Shown in pieces: positions 22,806 through 29,018 of a DNA stretch of 29,018 nucleotides (position 1 is the stretch's first letter; each line of letters starts with the position of its first letter). Source of the stretch: CAZJHX01 sp964545715. Lineage in GTDB: Bacteria; Myxococcota_A; UBA9042; GCA-2863065. The stretch covers positions 1 to 29,018 of the forward strand of contig CAZJHX010000139.1 in NCBI GenBank assembly GCA_964545715.1, written 5' to 3'. The notes beneath the pieces were generated by a model. It was not told the origin of the DNA. It ran no database searches and saw only the letters and a program-made list of their open reading frames with translations. A program made the translations under genes and the position numbers.

Positions 22806-23285
22806 ATGCCTTACATACTTGGTTTTGTGGCTGCGCTGGCGGCGCTGTTCGTGTGCGGCCGCTTTCTGCGAGAGACGTACAGCGGCGGCGCTCAGGCGCT
22901 GATCGCCGCCCCGATCGACGACGTGTGGGCGCGCGTCAGCGACGGCGAGAAGCACCCGATCGGCGGGCGAATGGTGCGCGCCGTCACCCGCAACGACGAC
23001 GGCTGGATCGAGGACCTGGGCTCGTCTCAAGTCACCGTCCGGCTGGGCGAGGTCGACGCGCCGAATCGGGTTGTGCGCAACCTGACCGACTCGGTCGTGC
23101 CCATGACGGCGCGGAACGTGGTGACGCTCAAGGCGGTGGATGGCGGAACCCAGGTCGACGTGACCCACGAGGTGACGATTCGCCTGGGCACATGGCACTC
23201 CCCGATCTTTCGGTGGGTGATGCTGCTGACCAACGCCGCGTCGTCAGCGCCGCGCGATTGGTTGAAGGGCCTGAACAAACCCTGA
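22806..23285 (+). CDS. Membrane-anchored SRPBCC-fold protein
   Basis: A 159-residue protein. The first ~18 residues (MPYILGFVAALAALFVCG) form a single N-terminal membrane helix or uncleaved signal. The rest looks like an SRPBCC (START/polyketide-cyclase-like) domain: ALIAAPIDDVWARVSDGEKHP is the usual first strand and helix, followed by alternating strands (VTLKAVDGGTQVDVTHEVTI) and a long C-terminal helix ending PRDWLKGLNKP. SRPBCC domains bind hydrophobic ligands; the ligand here is unknown. It starts 26 nt after atpC on the same strand with no clear terminator between, so read-through from the atp operon is likely. A role in ATP synthase is not implied. It faces the next gene with only 15 bp between their stops. 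Confidence 0.75.
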   Translation: MPYILGFVAALAALFVCGRFLRETYSGGAQALIAAPIDDVWARVSDGEKHPIGGRMVRAVTRNDDGWIEDLGSSQVTVRLGEVDAPNRVVRNLTDSVVPMTARNVVTLKAVDGGTQVDVTHEVTIRLGTWHSPIFRWVMLLTNAASSAPRDWLKGLNKP

Positions 23286-23300
23286 CCGTCAGCGGTACCT

Positions 23301-25646
23301 TCATCTGCCGGCTTCTTCGGCCTTTTCCCACATGCGAATGTAGGCCTCTGCGGAGCGGAAGAGGGGCTCCAGATCCGCGTCGGTGGCGCCGTTGCGGCGG
23401 ACGTCTTCGATCAGCTCGGGAAGGAGCCCGATGTGGATCATGCCTTCGGTGTCGAAGCTGACCTCCCGGTTCCCCAGGTGGGGTTGAGTAAAGGTGACTT
23501 TGCCGTCGTAGGAGGTGAACGGGTAGGTCATGGGGTTGGGTTGTGGCTGAGCGCAGCCGCTGTCCGGACCGAAGCGGGGCCTGGGCGCTCCGGCGAAGCC
23601 ATTGAGATCGAAGGACAGCGCCTCGGCGGGGTAGGCGCCCTTAGACACGGCTTCTTGGATGCGGTTGAGCATGCCGGCGACCATGTTGCCGGGTTTCTCG
23701 GGGTCGGCGCAGCGGCCCAGTCCGACGCCAACCAGGCCGCCCAGGCCATAGATTCGGCCGTTGTTGATGCCTCCGTGCGTCTTGGTCGCGGGGTAGTTTG
23801 CGGCCTCCAGAATCTCGTAGGCTGGGCCCAAGGCCCTTTGAGGCAGGTGGGCGATGTCAGGGATCATGCCGCGCGCCATCAGCTCGTGCAGCAACGTCTC
23901 GCCCAACGGGGTCAGGCCGTGCTTCTGGCAGAAGTTGCCCGACAGGCCGGGCTTTGTGACGTCGGAGAGCAGCGGCAGCAATGCTTTGACCACGTCATCG
24001 GCAAAGCCGGTCATGTCCAGCGGTGGCGGCGCGTCGTACTCGTCTCGCGGCTTGTTCAGGCCGCCGAAGGTGACGCCGCCGCCGTCGAACGCCGCGGACG
24101 GCCCCGGGCAGTCCTCGACGAAGTTGGAGTAGTGGCCGCTGTTGATGATGTTGCCCAGCTCGATGATTCCGCCGCTGCCATCGCCGGCCGAAAACGCGTT
24201 GTCGTATTTGTGCACCGGAAACACCGCACGCACGCCTAACGCCTGGTAGTAATCCAGCTGCTCCTGAACGATCTCCGGCGTGCATGCCTCAAAGCCGGGC
24301 TTTGGCGTGGAGAAGCAGTCGAACAGGTTGGAGATCTCGATGCCGAGCACGACGGCCAGCTTGCCCTGAGCGATCACGTCGCGGGCCTGCTCGGGGCTCT
24401 CCACAACGCGGAACCAGCCCTTGCCCGGGCCGCCGGCCTGCGCGTCGATATACCGCTCCAGGTTGCGCGTCTCCAGGATCGAGCGCTCCACGCTGACCAT
24501 GTCGTTGCACGAGTACCGCACCCCCTGGGCGCCGATGCCGGTGATGAGGTCGCAAAGCACCGAGTTGCCTGTGGCGTGCTGGACCACCAGCCTGAGTCCG
24601 GCCATCCAGGCGCGCTGCAGCCATCGGTAGTACATGCTCTGATGCGTTGAGCGGTGCCTCGGGTTGGGCCACTCGGTGAAGTCCGGGTAGCCTGCAGTGA
24701 CGTGGTTGGGCTCAGGCACCTGCCCCTCGAAGACGATGGGCGCCAGCGCCTCTACATCGAAGGCCGAGCCGCCGTCGTAGAAGAAGCCCACGATGTCCCG
24801 CCGGCCCTCTTCCCCGTGGTGCGTCACGCAGTCCGGTAGCGCGTGCTCGACACCCAGACGATGAAACGGCGCCCCGTGGAAGATGCCGCCGCCGCCAAAC
24901 CCGAAGTTGGACATCATGTGGCTGTGTATCTCGGCGATTCCATACGCGTCGCCGTCGTCCCACTTGCGCGGCTCAACCTGCCCCTGCGCATCGACGGTCA
25001 GCTCGGGAAAGTCCGCGCAGTCGGCGGCCGGGCGCAGCGTGATGATGCCCGCCTCGGCTGCCTCGCCCGTCAGGCCGTCCAGCGCCAGGTACCGCCCCGA
25101 CTGGTAGTGCTTGAGCTGGTATCGCTGCGCATCCCGCGCCGACACCTCCAGCACCCACTCCGCCGGCGAGCGGAACGCGTCGTCGAGCAGCTGCACACTG
25201 GACTGCAGTGTTGCGACTCGGGCGAACTGCCAGCCGCCTGATGCGGTCTCCGCGGCCGTGAGGTATCGGCGGTCGGTGTCGTAAAAGAGGTAGGTACCCA
25301 GGTCCGAAGCCCGCATGCGAAAGCGTGCGGCGTTTTCGCTGGTGGCCTGCGAAAACGCGAAGACGTCGGCATCCGCGCCCACGTAGCGCCACGGCGTGAC
25401 CCCGTCGAAGCCCTCGATGACGTAGCACCCGCCGGCGTGCCCGTAGATGCCGATGTCAGGCGGTGGCGGATCCAGGACGATCGGAGGCGGCTCGTACGTG
25501 TCCGGGACGTCCGTCGGGGCCGCGTCCCCCGGGACGGCGCCGGTGTCTGCCGTGAGCTCGGTATCCGCAGTGGCGTCGTCGCCCGACGCGCAGCCAAGCG
25601 TCAGCAGCGCGACCAGGAGCGCGGTCTGGGTTTGTCGGGCCACCAT
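23301..25646 (-). CDS. M19-dipeptidase-like (amidohydrolase-fold) lipoprotein with beta-trefoil-like N-terminal domain
   Basis: From ATG 25646 the product has 781 residues and starts MVARQTQTALLVALLTLGCASG, a lipoprotein signal. Residues ~25-55 are a Thr/Asp/Pro linker. Residues ~60-190 have the repeated form of fascin/ricin-like beta-trefoils (LGTYLFYDTDRRYLTA, LKHYQSGRYLALDG). From ~230 there is an amidohydrolase-type domain: EIHSHMMSNFGFGG with an HxH metal pair, LAVVLGIEISNLFDCF, AVFPVHKYDNAF, and GLTPLGETLLHELMARGM then PDIAHLPQRAL, the segment most like membrane dipeptidases (M19). THGGINNG stands where M19 enzymes have a SHS-type motif. A metal-dependent hydrolase at the cell surface is likely, but the substrate is unknown and the dipeptidase label is by resemblance. 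AAGG lies about 11 nt before the ATG. Confidence 0.8.
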   Translation of the reverse strand: MVARQTQTALLVALLTLGCASGDDATADTELTADTGAVPGDAAPTDVPDTYEPPPIVLDPPPPDIGIYGHAGGCYVIEGFDGVTPWRYVGADADVFAFSQATSENAARFRMRASDLGTYLFYDTDRRYLTAAETASGGWQFARVATLQSSVQLLDDAFRSPAEWVLEVSARDAQRYQLKHYQSGRYLALDGLTGEAAEAGIITLRPAADCADFPELTVDAQGQVEPRKWDDGDAYGIAEIHSHMMSNFGFGGGGIFHGAPFHRLGVEHALPDCVTHHGEEGRRDIVGFFYDGGSAFDVEALAPIVFEGQVPEPNHVTAGYPDFTEWPNPRHRSTHQSMYYRWLQRAWMAGLRLVVQHATGNSVLCDLITGIGAQGVRYSCNDMVSVERSILETRNLERYIDAQAGGPGKGWFRVVESPEQARDVIAQGKLAVVLGIEISNLFDCFSTPKPGFEACTPEIVQEQLDYYQALGVRAVFPVHKYDNAFSAGDGSGGIIELGNIINSGHYSNFVEDCPGPSAAFDGGGVTFGGLNKPRDEYDAPPPLDMTGFADDVVKALLPLLSDVTKPGLSGNFCQKHGLTPLGETLLHELMARGMIPDIAHLPQRALGPAYEILEAANYPATKTHGGINNGRIYGLGGLVGVGLGRCADPEKPGNMVAGMLNRIQEAVSKGAYPAEALSFDLNGFAGAPRPRFGPDSGCAQPQPNPMTYPFTSYDGKVTFTQPHLGNREVSFDTEGMIHIGLLPELIEDVRRNGATDADLEPLFRSAEAYIRMWEKAEEAGR

Positions 25647-25757
25647 GCGGGCGACCTTATCACGCGCCTTGGCACGACCGCCCGGCCGGGGCAGATGCCT
25701 GCTCGGAGCCGCCGTTGGCTCAAGTACATGCTGGCAAGATAGACTGTGGCCCCTCTT

Positions 25758-26762
25758 ATGCGCGCGCTTCTCACCATGCTCCTGCTCGCCGGCTGTTGCC
25801 GTCCCGACGTGACGACCATTGCGGTCGGGTCGTGCAGCAACCAGGCGAAGAAGATGCCGCATTGGGCCTCGATCGCTGCACAAGACCCCGAGCTGGTCAT
25901 TCTCATGGGCGACAACGTCTACGGTGACGTGGACAGCGGCGATCCCGCCGTCCCCGAGCTGAGGGCGGCGTATGAGAAGCTCGGCGCCAACCCGGACTTC
26001 GCCACGTTACGCGATGAGGTCCCCATTCTGCAGACCTGGGACGACCACGACTATGCGACCAGCGACGGTGGCGCAGAGTGGGTGCTCAAGGAGCAGGCCG
26101 AGGCGGCGTTTCTGGAGTTCTGGCGCGTCCCAGTCGACGATCCGCGCCGCACTCGCCCAGGCGTCTATTTCGCTCGGACGACTGGCGAGCCCGGACGCCG
26201 GGTGCAGATCATCCTGCTGGACACCCGCACCTTCCGCAGCCCCCTGTTGCGCAGCGATGACACCAGCGTGCGCGGCAAAGAGCGCTACATGCCCGACCCG
26301 GACGTCTCCAAGACCATACTCGGCGACGTCCAGTGGGCTTGGCTGAAGCGCCAATTGAGGCAGCCGGCGGATGTTCGCTTGCTGGTGTCGAGCATTCAGG
26401 TGCTGGCGGAGGATCACGGCTACGAGTGCTGGAACAATCTCCCGTCCGAGCGTGCCCGCCTGATCGCTTTGCTGCGGGACACGGGCGCCATCATCCTGTC
26501 CGGCGATCGCCACAGCGCGTCATTCATGCGCGAGGGCTCGTTGACGGAGTTCACCTCCAGCGCGTTGAACCTGCGGTCGATGATCAAGAAGCACTACCAG
26601 GCGCCCAACATGCTCGGTCCCGCGTACAAGAAGCCCAACTTCGGCACGGTGGAGATCGACTGGTCGGCGGGCAAAGCCACGTTGAGCATCCGTAGGTCGA
26701 AGAGCGGAGACGTTGTGCGATCCGTCGACGTGCCGACAAAGAGTTCGCACCGGCCCGAGTGA
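25758..26762 (+). CDS. PhoD-like metallophosphatase lipoprotein
   Basis: A 334-residue protein starting MRALLTMLLLAGCCRPD, a short lipoprotein signal with LAGC. The mature part has the PhoD-like metallophosphatase motifs in order: IAVGSCSNQ, ILMGDNVYGD, LQTWDDHDYATSDGG, QIILLDTRTFRSPLLR, LLVSSIQVL and IILSGDRHSASF. These include the Asp, Asn and His metal ligands. Alkaline phosphatase D enzymes hydrolyse phosphomonoesters or diesters and are exported, in agreement with the signal. The ATG at 25758 gives the best signal peptide; GTG at 25746 would add four residues. It is divergent from the M19-like gene (111 bp between starts), and the next gene starts 17 nt downstream, suggesting cotranscription. 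Confidence 0.9.
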   Translation: MRALLTMLLLAGCCRPDVTTIAVGSCSNQAKKMPHWASIAAQDPELVILMGDNVYGDVDSGDPAVPELRAAYEKLGANPDFATLRDEVPILQTWDDHDYATSDGGAEWVLKEQAEAAFLEFWRVPVDDPRRTRPGVYFARTTGEPGRRVQIILLDTRTFRSPLLRSDDTSVRGKERYMPDPDVSKTILGDVQWAWLKRQLRQPADVRLLVSSIQVLAEDHGYECWNNLPSERARLIALLRDTGAIILSGDRHSASFMREGSLTEFTSSALNLRSMIKKHYQAPNMLGPAYKKPNFGTVEIDWSAGKATLSIRRSKSGDVVRSVDVPTKSSHRPE

Positions 26763-26779
26763 CTGATACAACACGGTCC

Positions 26780-27469
26780 ATGATCATCCACCTCCCCAAA
26801 TCACAGGTCGCGCTTGCGGCTTTGCTGTCCCTGCTTCTCGCCTGCAGCTCAAGCAGCCGGACGAGCTCACCGCCCACCGAGCCCGCCGATACCACGACGG
26901 ACGGAGCCGCCACGACCGACGGCACCGACACCACGACAGATGGCGGGGACACCACGCCGTCGGCCGACTCCAACGAGGTCGAGATGACCACCAGCATGGG
27001 CACCATCGTGCTGCAGCTGGACCCGGATTTGGCGCCCAACACCGTGGCCAACTTCGTCGAGTACGTCACGTCCGGTCACTACGACGGGACCATCTTTCAC
27101 CGCGTCATCGACGGCTTCATGATCCAGGGCGGCGGCTTCGACAAGGACTATGATCAAAAGCCGGTCAACGCCGCCATCCAGCACGAGGCGGACACCACCC
27201 ACAAGAACCTGCGCGGCACCATCGCGATGGCCCGCACCGGCGATCCCCACAGCGCGACCGCTCAGTTCTTTATCAACGTGGTGGACAACACCGGCCTGGA
27301 CCACACGTCCAAGACCCCGGACGGCTACGGCTACACAGTGTTTGGCAAAGTCATCGAGGGGATGGACGTTGTCGACGCGATTCGGGTCGTGCCCACCGGC
27401 GCGGGCGGCCCGTTCGCCTCCGATGTGCCGCAGACGCAGGTCGTCATCGAAAAAGCGGTCATGCGCTAG
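26780..27469 (+). CDS. Peptidyl-prolyl cis-trans isomerase, cyclophilin type, lipoprotein
   Basis: A 229-residue product. The N-terminus (MIIHLPKSQVALAALLSLLLACSSSS) is a lipoprotein signal with an LLAC lipobox. Residues ~35-65 are a Thr/Asp linker (DTTTDGAATTDG). The rest (~70-229) is a cyclophilin domain: SMGTIVLQLDPDLAP, then TIFHRVIDGFMIQGG with the catalytic Arg, NLRGTIAMARTGDPHSATAQFFINVVDN, and FGKVIEGMDVVDAI. It would speed proline isomerisation during folding of exported proteins. An alternative GTG at 26759 overlaps the upstream stop and would add seven residues. Neither start has a clear ribosome binding site. Confidence 0.93.
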   Translation: MIIHLPKSQVALAALLSLLLACSSSSRTSSPPTEPADTTTDGAATTDGTDTTTDGGDTTPSADSNEVEMTTSMGTIVLQLDPDLAPNTVANFVEYVTSGHYDGTIFHRVIDGFMIQGGGFDKDYDQKPVNAAIQHEADTTHKNLRGTIAMARTGDPHSATAQFFINVVDNTGLDHTSKTPDGYGYTVFGKVIEGMDVVDAIRVVPTGAGGPFASDVPQTQVVIEKAVMR

Positions 27470-27477
27470 TTGTCGAC

Positions 27478-27494
27478 GCCAGCGCCTTGCTGGC
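27478..27494 (+). other. Stem-loop just after the cyclophilin gene
   Basis: GCCAGC-GCCTT-GCTGGC forms a perfect 6-bp stem with a 5-nt loop, starting 9 nt after the stop. No T-run follows, so it is not a standard intrinsic terminator; it could stabilise the 3' end or act with Rho. Confidence 0.4.
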
Positions 27495-27606
27495 CAAGAC
27501 CTCTCCTCGCCTCGCCCAGGTCCGCTACCGCTGCGCGTCCAGATGTCTGCTCGATGAGCGGGGTTTGACGGACCATCCCACGGCGAGTGACCCGTAGGCA
27601 CAAGGC

Positions 27607-27636
27607 TTGACATTGCTGGATGTCATGGGTTAATAT
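27607..27636 (+). promoter_or_regulatory. Candidate sigma70 promoter of the Y1 transposase gene
   Basis: A perfect TTGACA (27607-27612) and TAATAT (27631-27636) are separated by 18 bp. Transcription would start near 27643, only about 7 nt before the ATG at 27650, giving a nearly leaderless message. This agrees with the absence of a ribosome binding site there. The rest of 27495-27606 shows no gene. Confidence 0.5.
27608..27625. repeat. Perfect inverted repeat overlapping the promoter
   Basis: TGACAT-TGCTGG-ATGTCA has 6-bp perfect arms and a 6-bp centre, and covers most of the -35 box and part of the spacer. It could be an operator or a REP-like hairpin recognised by the adjacent Y1 transposase. 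Both are inference. Confidence 0.5.
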
Positions 27637-27649
27637 CTGCCTAATCAAG

Positions 27650-28357
27650 ATGACACGCACCTCATCCCGCAAACGGCAACTCGCCCTCGACTTCAAGTCC
27701 TGGGGTGGGGCGCGAAAAGGCGCCGGTCGCAAGCGGCAACCGGGCGTTCGCCGCCGCGTCGCGCACGTCATCCGGCCGGACGTCAAGGAGCGTGCGCCGC
27801 TACACGTGACCATGCGCCTGGCCGCCGGGCTGCCTTCGCTGCGTCGCGCGCGGACCTTTCGCGTGGTTCGGCGCGCGCTCGCCACGGCCTGCGCCCGCTT
27901 CGGGGTGCGCATCACCGACTGGAGCGTCATGAGCAACCACCTGCACCTGATCGTGGAGGCGCCCGACAAGCGCGAGCTGTCACGCGCTATGCAGGGGCTG
28001 GGCATTCGGCTGGCGCGTCGCCTCAACGGCGTGTGGCGTCGGCGGGGCAAGGTCTTCGATGGCCGCTACCACGCCCGGGCGCTGACGACTCCGCTGGAGG
28101 TTCGCCGCGGTCTGGCCTATGTCCTCAACAACGCGCGCCGCCACGCCGCACGCGGCGGCCACCGCTATCCCAAAGACTGGCTGGACCCATACTCCACGTG
28201 CCTTGAGTTCGAAGGGTGGCGCGAGCAGCCAGTCCCCACGGAGCACGCCATATGCCTGGACCGCGCCCCGCCGGGCACCTGGCTGCGCCGCGAAGGCTGG
28301 CGAAAGCACGGGCTCATCCCGATGGCGGAGCTGCCGCGCCCCTGGCTCACCCGCTGA
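27650..28357 (+). CDS. Y1 (HUH) transposase-like protein, REP-associated/RAYT type
   Basis: A 235-residue protein. It starts MTRTSSRKRQLALDF and then SWGGARKGAGRK, a basic N-terminus typical of stand-alone TnpA-like proteins in this group of bacteria. The core is the Y1 fold: VMSNHLHLIVEA contains the HUH metal-binding pair (around residue 97), RAMQGLGIRLARRLN follows, and LAYVLNNARRHAARGG carries the candidate nucleophilic Tyr (around residue 157). Such single-copy relatives of IS200/IS605 transposases cut single-stranded hairpin DNA and are often linked to REP elements. No second gene (tnpB) and no element ends are seen, so it is not an intact insertion sequence. ATG 27650 is preferred because the promoter predicted at 27607-27636 would leave the upstream ATG at 27620 untranscribed. 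Confidence 0.85.
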   Translation: MTRTSSRKRQLALDFKSWGGARKGAGRKRQPGVRRRVAHVIRPDVKERAPLHVTMRLAAGLPSLRRARTFRVVRRALATACARFGVRITDWSVMSNHLHLIVEAPDKRELSRAMQGLGIRLARRLNGVWRRRGKVFDGRYHARALTTPLEVRRGLAYVLNNARRHAARGGHRYPKDWLDPYSTCLEFEGWREQPVPTEHAICLDRAPPGTWLRREGWRKHGLIPMAELPRPWLTR

Positions 28358-28402
28358 CCACGCGCCGCGACCCGCCCCGCAGCCCGGGCGGAGCACATCT
28401 AA

Positions 28403-28414
28403 AGAGCGCGCTCT
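28403..28414. repeat. 12-bp perfect palindrome between convergent genes
   Basis: AGAGCGCGCTCT overlaps the stop codon of the acyl-CoA dehydrogenase gene and is followed on the minus strand by TTT. It may be a weak terminator for that gene. The surrounding 28358-28412 holds nothing else recognisable. Confidence 0.3.
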
Positions 28415-29018
28415 ACATCAGGTCCCAGCGGTACCCGTCGTGCTCGTAGGCGTGCGCCGCCAGGCTCTTGACCAGCTCGTCATCATTGCTGTCGATCTTG
28501 CGGAAGTTGCGCGCCACGCGCCCGCGGACCTGGCCGGCAAAGACCTGGGCGATCTCGATCTCCTGCGCGGTCTTCTCCAGCCCGTCGCGCTCGATGGCCG
28601 CTGAGACGCGGGAGAGGACGCACGCCAGCACAAAGAGGTCCACCATCACATCCGCCAGGCGACGGCTGGCAAACTGCATCTCCACCATCTTTTTGCCGTG
28701 CTTGCGCAGCAGCCGATCGGCCATCGCCGCCAGGTCGCGGGTCAGGTCCTCGAATTGCTCGGCCTCGGGCTTGAGCGCCACATGGCACTTGGACAGCGTG
28801 TTGGCGCCGTGTAGGCCGGTGGCCCAGCGAGCGCGCTTGGCGGCGTAGCTGTACATCACGCCAAACCCCTTGATCGGGTCATCGAAGATGCCCTTTACGG
28901 ACGCGGCGACCTCCTTGAGGTGTGTGCCGACGTCGTTCAGCGCGGAGAAGGCGATGAACAGCCGCAGGATGTCGTTGGTGCCCTCGAAGATCCGGTTGAT
29001 GCGGCTGTCGCGCACGAT
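28413..29018 (-). CDS. Acyl-CoA dehydrogenase, C-terminal part (cut by right edge)
   Basis: The frame enters from the right edge (Ile-Val at the border) and ends at TAG 28413. VRDSRINRIFEGTNDILRL is the conserved segment near the end of the acyl-CoA dehydrogenase catalytic core, with the FEGTND motif that lines the flavin and substrate site. About 175 further residues follow, mostly helical (EFDD-type and LRKHGKKMVEMQFASRRL). This extra C-terminal helical domain is as in the very-long-chain (VLCAD/ACAD9-like) subfamily, which is longer than classical ~380-residue enzymes. It would oxidise long-chain acyl-CoA in fatty-acid beta-oxidation. The N-terminal catalytic region lies outside the window. 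It converges with the Y1 transposase gene. Confidence 0.9.
   Translation of the reverse strand: MVRDSRINRIFEGTNDILRLFIAFSALNDVGTHLKEVAASVKGIFDDPIKGFGVMYSYAAKRARWATGLHGANTLSKCHVALKPEAEQFEDLTRDLAAMADRLLRKHGKKMVEMQFASRRLADVMVDLFVLACVLSRVSAAIERDGLEKTAQEIEIAQVFAGQVRGRVARNFRKIDSNDDELVKSLAAHAYEHDGYRWDLM

Noticed and set aside
25715..25745. Possible promoter (TTGGCT, then TAGACT) before the PhoD-like gene
   Set aside because: Spacing of 19 bp and poor box matches; the GG/GC spacing also rules out a sigma54 site here.
27650..28357. Complete IS200/IS605 insertion sequence
   Set aside because: Only the Y1 protein is present; no tnpB, no recognisable left and right ends and no target site could be seen.

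Overview
The window is about 29 kb of GC-rich, gene-dense bacterial DNA. The likely source is a Gram-negative member of the Myxococcota or a related former deltaproteobacterial lineage. Support for this is inferential: many secreted lipoproteins with Asp/Thr/Gly linkers, giant cysteine-repeat surface proteins carrying MopE-type motifs, a stand-alone Y1 (REP-associated-type) transposase, a PhoD-like lipoprotein, and an atpF'-F-H-A-G-D-C operon that lacks the a and c subunit genes. No rRNA, tRNA, CRISPR array or phage module was seen.

Left part (1-4472): two divergent lipoprotein genes start 41 bp apart. One runs off the left edge and is too short to stand out as an ORF; the other (206-1666) has a poly-Gly tract after the lipobox, a DTGDTG repeat linker and a C2-like C-terminal domain. 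Facing it is a two-gene minus-strand operon (4307 to 1516): a cysteine-rich exported protein built on five 26-residue repeats, then a lipoprotein coupled by TAATG whose 3' end overlaps the opposing gene by 151 bp.

Middle-left (4473-10272): a NAPE-PLD/UlaG-like metallo-beta-lactamase-fold hydrolase, a glutaminase fused to STAS and cyclic-nucleotide-binding domains, a decayed RNase Z-like metallo-hydrolase pseudogene, and a CPA2 (Kef-type) antiporter with an extra membrane block and a TrkA-C-like tail.

Middle (10264-16846): a minus-strand operon of a 1,880-residue putative lipoprotein (Asp/Thr linker, long array of CDDG-type cysteine repeats, MopE-type motifs, beta-helix-like part, glycine-rich C-terminus) followed 10 nt later by a smaller lipoprotein. 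A 190-bp divergent region separates it from the ATP synthase operon and holds a credible sigma70 promoter for the latter.

Right part (16934-29018): atpF', F, H, A, G, D and C encode the two peripheral-stalk b subunits and all of F1. After these come a membrane-anchored SRPBCC protein, a convergent M19-dipeptidase-like lipoprotein with a beta-trefoil-like N-terminus, a PhoD-like phosphatase lipoprotein, a cyclophilin lipoprotein, a Y1 transposase with its own promoter and an overlapping palindrome, and the C-terminal part of an acyl-CoA dehydrogenase cut by the right edge.

Functionally the window mixes core energy metabolism with a dense set of envelope proteins. The least explained material is the two operons that each pair a large cysteine-repeat exported protein with a small downstream lipoprotein.
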